Assembly: GCA_001871575.1 (NCBI GenBank)
Contig: MNXV01000083.1
Span: 1 to 35,101, forward strand
Length of the DNA: 35,101 bases
From: Caldisericum sp. CG2_30_36_11
Lineage (GTDB): Bacteria > Caldisericota > Caldisericia > Caldisericales > Caldisericaceae
Reading direction: 5' to 3'
Shown here: positions 13,946 to 20,334 of the stretch, piece after piece
Numbering within the stretch: position 1 is the first letter of the stretch
How the letters are laid out: the number at the start of each line of letters is the position of its first letter
Translations under genes and position numbers: made by a program
The notes under the pieces: model-generated
Told to the model about the DNA's origin: nothing
The model's database searches: none
Seen by the model: the letters and a program-made list of their open reading frames with translations, nothing else

Positions 13946-15235
13946 ACGCCTGAAAGATCTTTTATAGATCAGTCTTATATTATTGTTCGGAGTGGAAAAG
14001 GGGGAGATGGAATAATAAGTTTCCGTAGAGAAAAGTTTCTTCCTAAAGGTGGACCGGACGGTGGTAATGGGGGTAGAGGAGGGGACGTCATAATAAAAGC
14101 ATCGAAAGATGTTTCTACTCTTTATAGTTTTAAATATAGACGGCACTACTTTGCTGGAAATGGTGAAAATGGAAGTTCTCGCCAGAAACATGGCAAAGAT
14201 GCGAAGGACCTTATAATTCTTGTTCCGTTAGGCACAACGATTTTAGATAAAGAAACTGGAGAAGTTATCAAAGATTTAGAGAACGATGGAGACTTTGTTA
14301 TTTCAAAAGGTGGAAAAGGCGGTAGAGGAAATAAAAGCTTTGCAACTTCTCAGGAACATGCTCCGAGATATGCAGAAAAAGGGGAAAGCGGCAGAGAAAG
14401 AACAGTAGAACTGAAACTAAAAATTCTTTCTGATGTAGGGATTGTTGGTGCTCCAAATGCAGGGAAATCTACTCTTTTAACTGCAATATCAAATGCAAGG
14501 CCAAAAATTGCTGATTATCCTTTTACTACTCTTGCTCCAAAAATTGGAATTGCTAACCTTGGAATCGGCAAAAGACTTATTCTTGCAGATTTACCAGGCC
14601 TCATCCGTGGTGCAAGTGAAGGAAAAGGTATGGGAAATAGATTTCTTTCCCACATCGAAAGAACAAAAGTCCTTTTATTTTTAATAGACGGAACTGTAAG
14701 GGAAGACATTAAGAGAACATATAAAATGTTAATCAATGAACTTAGAAGTTATAACGAAGAATTAATGAATAAGAAAAGAGTAATTGTTGTAAATAAGATA
14801 GATACGTGGAAAAGGAAGAGAACAAAAGAATTTGAAGAATACTTTTTGAACATGGGAGAGCCAGTTTTCTTTATATCAGCAATAAAAAAAGAAGGACTAA
14901 GAGAATTGCTCCAAAACCTTTATGAAATTTCATTGGTTTACAAAAAAGTTGATGAAGAAACACCTTACGAAGAGCGAGTGGTTGAAGTAGACGAAAGATT
15001 GTTGGATAAGGTTTTGAAAATAGAGAGAGTTGATGCAAATACTTTTAAGGTTTCCCAGAAAGAAATTGAAAGAAGAGCAGAACTTTCAGACTTCAAAAAA
15101 CCAGGAAGCTTTGAAGAACTAAGGAGATATTTTGAAAGGATAGAGCTTGAGAAGCAACTCAAAGTAGCTGGTATAAAAGAAGGGGATAGAGTAATAATAG
15201 GTAATAAGGGCTTTATTTATAAAGAAAATGGGTAA
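13946..15235 (+). CDS. obg: GTPase Obg with no ordinary start codon
   Basis: A 429-residue ribosome-assembly GTPase. The N-terminal glycine-rich Obg fold is intact (G-K-G-G-D-G, F-R-R-E-K-F-L-P-K-G-G-P-D-G-G-N-G-G). The G domain has G-A-P-N-A-G-K-S at about residue 168, D-L-P-G, N-K-I-D at about 283 and S-A-I. The C-terminal OCT domain is present. The frame opens after a TAG at 13928-13930, and the first in-frame ATG is at 14630, inside the G domain; no GTG or TTG lies between. AGGAGG at 13931-13936 is followed 9 nt later by ACG (13946), the best candidate start, three codons before the position that aligns with Met1 of other Obg proteins. A sequencing error or mutation (ATG to ACG) is the main alternative. 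Confidence 0.88.
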   Translation, partial: TPERSFIDQSYIIVRSGKGGDGIISFRREKFLPKGGPDGGNGGRGGDVIIKASKDVSTLYSFKYRRHYFAGNGENGSSRQKHGKDAKDLIILVPLGTTILDKETGEVIKDLENDGDFVISKGGKGGRGNKSFATSQEHAPRYAEKGESGRERTVELKLKILSDVGIVGAPNAGKSTLLTAISNARPKIADYPFTTLAPKIGIANLGIGKRLILADLPGLIRGASEGKGMGNRFLSHIERTKVLLFLIDGTVREDIKRTYKMLINELRSYNEELMNKKRVIVVNKIDTWKRKRTKEFEEYFLNMGEPVFFISAIKKEGLRELLQNLYEISLVYKKVDEETPYEERVVEVDERLLDKVLKIERVDANTFKVSQKEIERRAELSDFKKPGSFEELRRYFERIELEKQLKVAGIKEGDRVIIGNKGFIYKENG

Positions 15236-15827
15236 ACTTGGCATTTTCGGTGGGGCATTTAATCCCATTCACATTGGTCACTTATTTGTCGCGAAGGAAG
15301 CACTCAAAATTTTTCAACTTGATAAAATAATTTTCATTCCAACAGGTAATCCTGTTTTTCAAAAAGAAGAACTGCTTGATAAAAAAGACAGAGCAAAATT
15401 AGTAAATTTATCGATAAAAGATGAACCCTGCTTTGAGGAATCCCTCTTTGAAGTTAATAGGGATGTTCCATCGTATTTTATAAACACGCTTGATCAATTT
15501 ATGAATCCTCATGATGATTTATACACAATACTTGGGGAGGATACTTTTATTTTGTTCCATAAATGGAAGTCTTATAGAGAAATTATATCAAAGACAAATT
15601 TCATTATAGCGGAAAGGTTTGAAGACTCTTTTACGATATCCAAAAAATATATACAAACGTACTTTCCGGATTTTAAGGAAAAAATATTTTTTCTTTCACA
15701 CCCTCTTTACAGAATATCATCAACATTAATAAGAGAAAGAATAAAATCCAATAAATACATTTCTTATCTTGTCCCGAAAGAAATCGAGATGGAAATTTTG
15801 AATAAGAGATATTACAAAAATATATAA
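15228..15827 (+). CDS. nadD: Nicotinate-nucleotide adenylyltransferase
   Basis: A 199-residue nucleotidyltransferase that adenylates nicotinate mononucleotide in NAD synthesis. G-G-A-F-N-P-I-H-I-G-H is at residues 8-18, and the C-terminal I-S-S-T-L-I-R-E-R-I motif is near residue 165. P-T-G-N-P-V-F follows the first domain as expected. The length is typical. The start overlaps the end of obg by 8 nt. The obg-nadD order is common in bacteria; the usual next genes (yqeK, rsfS) are not here. Confidence 0.94.
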   Translation: MGKLGIFGGAFNPIHIGHLFVAKEALKIFQLDKIIFIPTGNPVFQKEELLDKKDRAKLVNLSIKDEPCFEESLFEVNRDVPSYFINTLDQFMNPHDDLYTILGEDTFILFHKWKSYREIISKTNFIIAERFEDSFTISKKYIQTYFPDFKEKIFFLSHPLYRISSTLIRERIKSNKYISYLVPKEIEMEILNKRYYKNI

Positions 15828-15846
15828 AAAATCTTAAAATTATCTA

Positions 15847-15872
15847 TTGACAAATTCATTTTTCTGTATAAT
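15847..15872 (+). promoter_or_regulatory. Promoter of the lysine-rich small protein
   Basis: Perfect TTGACA (15847-15852) and perfect TATAAT (15867-15872), but only 14 bp apart, shorter than other promoters here. Confidence 0.5.
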
Positions 15873-15903
15873 TAAATTAGGTTTAAATTTTAAAGGAGGA
15901 GAA

Positions 15904-16023
15904 ATGGCTGATAAAAAGGTTAAAAAAGCAACAACTAAAAAAGCTGTCAGTGTGAGTAAAACGACCACAAAGAAAACAGTAGCAAAGAAAACAGTAGCAA
16001 AGAAAAAGACAGCAAAGAAGTAA
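15904..16023 (+). CDS. 39-residue Lys/Thr/Ala-rich basic protein
   Basis: A short gene with an excellent AAAGGAGGAGAA site before the ATG, its own promoter and a strong hairpin after the TAA. The product has 17 lysines and one acidic residue; K-K-T-V-A-K-K-T-V-A-K-K repeats a 6-residue unit (K-K-T-V-A-K) and the end is A-K-K. This composition resembles the C-terminal tails of histone-H1-like or HU-like DNA-binding proteins. There is no folded domain. It could bind DNA, RNA or ribosomes; the function is unknown. The gene signals make it much more likely to be expressed than a random frame of this size. Confidence 0.75.
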   Translation: MADKKVKKATTKKAVSVSKTTTKKTVAKKTVAKKKTAKK

Positions 16024-16057
16024 AAATATTGTAAATCGATTTTTATACAATTCTCAG

Positions 16058-16082
16058 GCCAAACGCTCGAAGAGCGTTTGGC
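16058..16082 (+). terminator. Hairpin after the small basic protein
   Basis: Perfect 11-bp stem GCCAAACGCTC/GAGCGTTTGGC with a 3-nt loop, followed by the weak T tract ATTGTTGT. Flanking TTCTCA (16051) and TGAGAA (16090) could add an outer helix. Confidence 0.7.
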
Positions 16083-16114
16083 ATTGTTGTGAGAAATTTA
16101 TTCAGGCGATTTAG

Positions 16115-16140
16115 GCTGCTTTAATTCTTATTAAAGTAGC
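16115..16140. other. Second hairpin in the gap before the tRNA cluster
   Basis: GCTGCTTTAAT (16115-16125) pairs with ATTAAAGTAGC (16130-16140): 11 bp with one G-U pair when read on the plus strand, and a 4-nt loop. It may be a backup terminator or part of a small RNA. Nothing else clear is seen up to the tRNA promoter. Confidence 0.35.
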
Positions 16141-16263
16141 TATTGTTAATGAATAAAAAGCCATAATAAGTTATACAAATGAAAGTATGATACACAAATA
16201 CCATTTTTACTTTCACACTAATATATAAACCCGTTAAACAAAGGTTTTAAAACAGATTTAAAT

Positions 16264-16291
16264 TTGACTAAAGGGAAAATCTAAGTATAAT
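16264..16291 (+). promoter_or_regulatory. Promoter of the Gly-Cys-Leu tRNA cluster
   Basis: TTGACT (16264-16269), 16 bp, TATAAT (16286-16291), 10 bp before the first tRNA. Confidence 0.75.
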
Positions 16292-16301
16292 ATCACTGCA
16301 A

Positions 16302-16376
16302 GCGGGAGTAGCTCAGGGGTAGAGCGCTGGCTTCCCAAGCCAGTTGTCGCGGGTTCGAATCCCGTCTTCCGCTCCA
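16302..16376 (+). tRNA. tRNA-Gly (anticodon CCC)
   Basis: Full cloverleaf with CCA encoded; anticodon loop TTCCCAA between CTGGC and GCCAG. Very similar in sequence to the minus-strand tRNA-Gly(GCC) at 19830, differing mainly in the anticodon arm. Confidence 0.96.
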
Positions 16377-16378
16377 GA

Positions 16379-16453
16379 GGCGCCGTGGCCAAGTGGTAAG
16401 GCAAGGGTCTGCAAAACCCTCATTCGTCGGTTCGAATCCGATCGGTGCCTCCA
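16379..16453 (+). tRNA. tRNA-Cys (anticodon GCA)
   Basis: Cloverleaf with loop CTGCAAA between AGGGT and ACCCT, acceptor GGCGCCG with CGGTGCC, encoded CCA. Two bases after tRNA-Gly. Confidence 0.96.
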
Positions 16454-16463
16454 GTATTATTAT

Positions 16464-16550
16464 GCCGAGGTGGCGGAATAGGCAGACGCACGGGACTTAA
16501 AATCCCGCGGTGGTAACACCGTACCGGTTCAATTCCGGTCCCCGGCACCA
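16464..16550 (+). tRNA. tRNA-Leu (anticodon TAA)
   Basis: 87-nt tRNA with a long variable arm, loop CTTAAAA between CGGGA and TCCCG, encoded CCA. The acceptor stem GCCGAGG/CCCCGGC has an A-C mismatch at the fifth pair. Confidence 0.94.
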
Positions 16551-16700
16551 AATTGGAATGTACCTGATTTATCAAAACTTTTACATTTAAGCCCGACTAT
16601 TGTTAAACTTGGAAGTGAATATTAATTGAAAACTGCAAAAAGTTAAGAGGAAAAAATAGTCGTCAATACAACAAATATCTTTTTCTGTACCTTAGAGAAT

Positions 16701-16724
16701 AATTCACTGAAAGGATCGTGAATT
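16701..16724 (-). terminator. Possible terminator after the LCP-family gene
   Basis: AATTCAC (16701-16707) and GTGAATT (16718-16724) form a 7-bp stem with a 10-nt loop, about 27 bp after the stop codon. There is no good T tract. Confidence 0.25.
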
Positions 16725-16751
16725 ACAAAAGATTAAATAATGTATAAAAAT

Positions 16752-17687
16752 TTATTTATCAACCGTGAAATACTCACTTCCAATTTGTTTCAATTTTGTA
16801 TAATCAGGCACTACATAAGATATCTCATCGATATAATCAGGTCTACCTGGAAAATTAACGATGTTCAAATCTTTTGAAGTGTCATCTTTAAGCAAAAGAA
16901 TTAATTTTGTGATCTGAGAAGGAGTAAGGTTTGTTTCTATTGCATCTCCTATCGTCTTTGCAATTGTAGGGAATTTCCAAATTGTTCGTATATCCTTGGT
17001 CTGGTCGATAATGGCTTTTATGAGTTCTTCTTGTCTTTCAACTCTTCCGTGAATAGTACCCTGTTCATCCACTGTAAAATCTCCATAGGCATCATATCTG
17101 AATCTTGCATATTCAAGTGCCTCTTCTCCATTTAGATGTTGAACTCCAGGTTTCAGGTTTATTTTCACATCACCTGCCTGTGAATAATAAACCATTTTCT
17201 CTTTTACATCTATTGTAACGCCGCCAAGAGCATCTATTACTTTTTCAAACCCGGTAAAATTAACTACAGAATAGTATGGAATCTTCCCCTCTTTTAGTCC
17301 TAATATGCTTTCAACTGTTTTAGTGCTGAGCTTGACTCCTCCATCGTTAAAATAGGCTGAATTGAATGCAGAGTTTATTTTGTCGTAGCCATGTCCAGGA
17401 ATATCTACTCTTGAATCGCGGGGAATTGACATTAAGTTGATTTTCTTTGTTTCAGGGTCAATATTTATAAGCATCATTACATCGGATCTTGAAGGTTCAT
17501 CTTTTGTCCTCTGGTCTGTTCCGAGTATTAGTATGTTTATCTTTTGCGATAGATCAAGCGGGACTTTCTCATTAACCCCTTGATTTATAAAGCTTAGATT
17601 TTTTGCTACCATAAAAACGAAATATCCAACTACAACAATAACAACTACTAAAACCCATATAATTATTTGTTTTAAATTTTTTTTCAC
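16752..17687 (-). CDS. LytR-CpsA-Psr (LCP) family cell-envelope ligase
   Basis: A 311-residue type II membrane protein with one N-terminal helix (about residues 8-30). The LCP domain shows I-L-I-L-G-T-D-Q-R, R-S-D-V-M-M-L-I-N-I-D, S-I-P-R-D-S-R-V, Y-D-K-I-N-S-A, the helix with G-G-V-T-I-D-V and Y-A-R-F-R-Y-D, which together hold the arginines and aspartates that bind a polyprenyl diphosphate. Family members attach wall polymers to peptidoglycan in Gram-positive bacteria; the acceptor in this organism is unknown. The start is GTG with AGGAGA upstream. It lies 18 bp after hppA and is probably cotranscribed with it. Confidence 0.9.
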   Translation of the reverse strand: MKKNLKQIIIWVLVVVIVVVGYFVFMVAKNLSFINQGVNEKVPLDLSQKINILILGTDQRTKDEPSRSDVMMLINIDPETKKINLMSIPRDSRVDIPGHGYDKINSAFNSAYFNDGGVKLSTKTVESILGLKEGKIPYYSVVNFTGFEKVIDALGGVTIDVKEKMVYYSQAGDVKINLKPGVQHLNGEEALEYARFRYDAYGDFTVDEQGTIHGRVERQEELIKAIIDQTKDIRTIWKFPTIAKTIGDAIETNLTPSQITKLILLLKDDTSKDLNIVNFPGRPDYIDEISYVVPDYTKLKQIGSEYFTVDK

Positions 17688-17705
17688 CTATTTTCTCCTA
17701 TATTT

Positions 17706-19706
17706 TTAAAAAGGCTTTGCAAGAAAAGGACCAAATAAAAGTGAAATTGTCGCAAGCAATTTTATTAAAATATTTATTGAAGGTCCTGCCGTATCTTTTA
17801 ATGGGTCTCCAACAGTGTCTCCAACAATACTTGCTCTATGGGCTTCAGACCCCTTTCCTCCAAAATTTCCTTGCTCAATAAATTTTTTTGCATTATCCCA
17901 GCTTGCACCTGCATTTGCCATGTAGATTGCAAGGAGTACTCCACTAACAAGGGATCCAGCGAGTAATCCTCCGAGAGCCTCTTTTCCGTACTTTGCAAAT
18001 ACAAAAAAGATAACAAATGGAGATAGTACAGTTATAACAGATGGTTTTACCATATTTCTCAAAGCACCTTTAGTGCTTATTGCAATACATTTTTTGTAAT
18101 CTGGATCTGCTTTTCCAAGCATTAATCCAGGAATTTCTCTGAACTGCCTTCGCACCTCTTCTACCATCAGGCTTGCCGTTCCGCTAACAGCTATTATTGC
18201 CATTGAAGAGAAAAGATATGGTAAAGCGCTGCCAATAAGAACACCTGCAATTGTGTAAGGAGAGAGTAAATCAAGTGTGCCAAGATGGACGGAGCTTATG
18301 TAAGATGAGAACAATGCAAGTGCTGTAAGGGCAGCTGAGCCAATTGCAAAACCTTTACCCATTGCAGCAGTTGTATTACCGAGCACGTCAAGAACGTCTG
18401 TTCTACTTCTTACTTCATCTGAAAGGCCAGCCATCTCAGCAATTCCACCAGCATTGTCTGCGATAGGTCCATAAGCATCTACACTTAAACTTATCCCAAG
18501 AGTAGATAGCATACCAATGCCTGCAAGTGCAATGCCATATAATCCAGTACTGATATAAGAAATAACAACACCGCCTGCAATAAAAATTATCGGTAGGAAA
18601 GTACTTTGCATACCTACTGCCATGCCCGTAAGAATTGTTGTAGCGGCACCACCTTCGGCTGCTGACCCTGCGATAGTTTTGATTGGCTTACTTGCTGTAT
18701 AGTATTGTGTAATAAAGCCAATAGCAAGGCCTGTTACAATGCCTGTAATAATTGGCAATGTCCCTTTAAAACTATTTAAGACTGCCTTTGATAAGTAGAA
18801 AGAAAATACTACTGTTAGAATATTTGCAATAATTGTGCCAATGTTTAATGCTTTTTGGGGATGGACATTTAATCGAGACGATAAAAATACAAAGAGGATG
18901 CCAATGATAGATGAAACTGCTCCATAAGCTACCATTAGATAAACGAACTTTGCTCCATTTAAACCGAAAGCTATTGTGCCGAGAATAACTCCACCTACTA
19001 TGGAACCTACATATGATTCATAAAGGTCTGCTCCCATACCTGCTATGTCCCCGACATTATCCCCCACATTATCTGCAATAACGGCTGGATTTCTTGGATC
19101 GTCCTCTGGTATGCCAGCTTCCACTTTTCCTACAAGATCTGCCCCTACATCGGCAGCTTTTGTATAGATTCCACCGCCTACGCGGGCAAATAGTGCTACA
19201 AAGCTTGCACCAATTGAATAACCAGTTATTGCTACAAGAGGGCTAATATGCTGTGAGAAAAACTTTGATACTATAAGGTATACCCCGATTGAACCTAAAA
19301 CACCAAGACCAGCAACGGTAAGTCCCATAACTGAACCACCTGAGAATGCAACATTTAAGGCTGACCCGATGCTTATTCTTGCAGCCTGGGTTGTTCTACT
19401 GTTTGCACGAGTGGCAATGAGCATTCCAAAAAAACCAGATGAAATAGAAAACATTGTGCCAATTATAAAGCAAATTGCAACGATAGGAGAAATGACTATT
19501 CCTATTACGATTGCAAAGATACCAGCCCACAACGCCATTGTTTTATATTCTTCTTTAAGAAAGGCAAGTGCACCATCTTGAATTGCTCTTGAAATTTTGA
19601 TCATTTTTTCGTTACCAGGATCTTTTTTCAAGATTGAAATAGCAAGAATAATCGCCAGAATAACTGATGCTGCTCCAAATGCAATTACAATACCAAAATT
19701 TGTCAT
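17706..19706 (-). CDS. hppA: Membrane-bound ion-pumping pyrophosphatase, K+-dependent type
   Basis: A 666-residue protein with about 16 membrane helices that couples pyrophosphate hydrolysis to ion export. The substrate site is clear: G-A-D-L-V-G-K-V-E, D-D-P-R-N-P-A-V-I-A-D-N-V-G-D-N-V-G-D and the C-terminal V-G-D-T-V-G-D-P-L-K-D-T-A-G-P-S. In G-N-T-T-A-A-M-G-K-G-F-A-I-G-S the alanine sits where K+-independent enzymes have lysine, so K+ dependence is expected. G-A-D-L-Y-E-S-Y-V-G-S places a glutamate in helix 6 as in Na+-pumping enzymes such as that of Thermotoga. Na+ transport is therefore likely but not proven. The gene begins 27 bp after tRNA-Thr, with AAGGAGG but no promoter of its own in that gap. 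Confidence 0.95.
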   Translation of the reverse strand: MTNFGIVIAFGAASVILAIILAISILKKDPGNEKMIKISRAIQDGALAFLKEEYKTMALWAGIFAIVIGIVISPIVAICFIIGTMFSISSGFFGMLIATRANSRTTQAARISIGSALNVAFSGGSVMGLTVAGLGVLGSIGVYLIVSKFFSQHISPLVAITGYSIGASFVALFARVGGGIYTKAADVGADLVGKVEAGIPEDDPRNPAVIADNVGDNVGDIAGMGADLYESYVGSIVGGVILGTIAFGLNGAKFVYLMVAYGAVSSIIGILFVFLSSRLNVHPQKALNIGTIIANILTVVFSFYLSKAVLNSFKGTLPIITGIVTGLAIGFITQYYTASKPIKTIAGSAAEGGAATTILTGMAVGMQSTFLPIIFIAGGVVISYISTGLYGIALAGIGMLSTLGISLSVDAYGPIADNAGGIAEMAGLSDEVRSRTDVLDVLGNTTAAMGKGFAIGSAALTALALFSSYISSVHLGTLDLLSPYTIAGVLIGSALPYLFSSMAIIAVSGTASLMVEEVRRQFREIPGLMLGKADPDYKKCIAISTKGALRNMVKPSVITVLSPFVIFFVFAKYGKEALGGLLAGSLVSGVLLAIYMANAGASWDNAKKFIEQGNFGGKGSEAHRASIVGDTVGDPLKDTAGPSINILIKLLATISLLFGPFLAKPF

Positions 19707-19733
19707 CTAAGCCTCCTTGCAAGCTTTATCATC

Positions 19734-19808
19734 TGGAGCCGGCGATCTGATTTGAACAGACGACCAGCTGATTACGAATCAGCTGCTCTACCCCTGAGCT
19801 ACGCCGGC
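19734..19808 (-). tRNA. tRNA-Thr (anticodon CGT)
   Basis: Loop TTCGTAA between GCTGA and TCAGC; acceptor GCCGGCG with CGCCGGC, encoded CCA. Last tRNA before hppA. Confidence 0.96.
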
Positions 19809-19829
19809 TTATCTCTCTATAAATAAAAA

Positions 19830-19904
19830 TGGAGCGGAAGACGGGATTCGAACCCGCGACAGCTGCCTTGGCAAGGCAGTGCTCTACCTCTGAGCTACTC
19901 CCGC
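19830..19904 (-). tRNA. tRNA-Gly (anticodon GCC)
   Basis: Loop TTGCCAA between CTGCC and GGCAG; same acceptor and T arm as the plus-strand tRNA-Gly(CCC), encoded CCA. Confidence 0.96.
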
Positions 19905-19911
19905 TTACTAT

Positions 19912-19988
19912 TGGCGGGATCGATGGGATTTGAACCCATGGTCTCCGGCGTGACAGGCCAGCGTGTTGAACCACTACACTACGACCCC
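19912..19988 (-). tRNA. tRNA-Asp (anticodon GTC)
   Basis: Loop CTGTCAC between CTGGC and GCCGG; acceptor GGGGTCG with CGATCCC, discriminator G, encoded CCA. Confidence 0.95.
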
Positions 19989-20001
19989 GCATCTAATAAG
20001 G

Positions 20002-20029
20002 ATTATAACAATATTGGTTAAATTTTCAA
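20002..20029 (-). promoter_or_regulatory. Internal promoter before tRNA-Asp-Gly-Thr and hppA
   Basis: Minus strand TTGAAA (20029-20024), 16 bp, TATAAT (20007-20002), 14 bp before tRNA-Asp. This is the nearest recognisable promoter upstream of hppA. Confidence 0.7.
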
Positions 20030-20044
20030 AATATTTTACCTGAA

Positions 20045-20119
20045 TGGTGGGCGAAACAGGATTCGAACCTGTGACCCCTTCCGTGTGAGGGAAGTGCTCT
20101 ACCGCTGAGCCATCCGCCC
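20045..20119 (-). tRNA. tRNA-Val (anticodon CAC)
   Basis: Loop CTCACAC between CTTCC and GGAAG; acceptor GGGCGGA with TTCGCCC (one mismatch or wobble), encoded CCA. Confidence 0.94.
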
Positions 20120-20123
20120 TCCA

Positions 20124-20198
20124 TGGTGCCCTCGAGGAGGGTTGAACTCCTGTCGCCGCCTTGAAAGGGCGATGTCCTAGCCGCTAGACTACGAGGGC
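20124..20198 (-). tRNA. tRNA-Glu (anticodon TTC)
   Basis: Loop CTTTCAA between TCGCC and GGCGG; acceptor GCCCTCG with CGAGGGC, encoded CCA. Confidence 0.95.
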
Positions 20199-20201
20199 GC
20201 A

Positions 20202-20277
20202 TGGTGAGCCGTGCAGGATTCGAACCTGCGACACCCGGCTTAAAAGGCCGGTGCTCTACCTCCTGAGCTAACGGCCC
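20202..20277 (-). tRNA. tRNA-Lys (anticodon TTT)
   Basis: Loop CTTTTAA between CCGGC and GCCGG; acceptor GGGCCGT with ACGGCTC, encoded CCA. First tRNA of the six. Confidence 0.95.
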
Positions 20278-20301
20278 ACTCAGGTTATTTTAACCTCTTT
20301 A

Positions 20302-20329
20302 ATAATACGAATTATCGTCTTTCTGTCAA
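20302..20329 (-). promoter_or_regulatory. Promoter of the minus-strand tRNA cluster
   Basis: Minus strand TTGACA (20329-20324), 16 bp, TATTAT (20307-20302), beginning 5 bp after the dnaB stop codon. A 6-bp inverted repeat AGGTTA/TAACCT (20282-20296) lies at the predicted start of transcription. Confidence 0.7.
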
Positions 20330-20334
20330 GAGAA

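Noticed and set aside
14630-15235. Short obg starting at the first ATG
   Set aside because: It would begin inside the G domain and lose the Obg fold and P-loop, which are intact upstream.
16593-16663. CGACTATT and AATAGTCG, distant inverted repeat after tRNA-Leu
   Set aside because: Arms are 8 bp and more than 50 nt apart in AT-rich DNA, and no mobile-element gene is near; probably chance.
19729-19992. 87-codon minus-strand frame
   Set aside because: It runs through three tRNA genes (Thr, Gly, Asp) and is not protein-coding.
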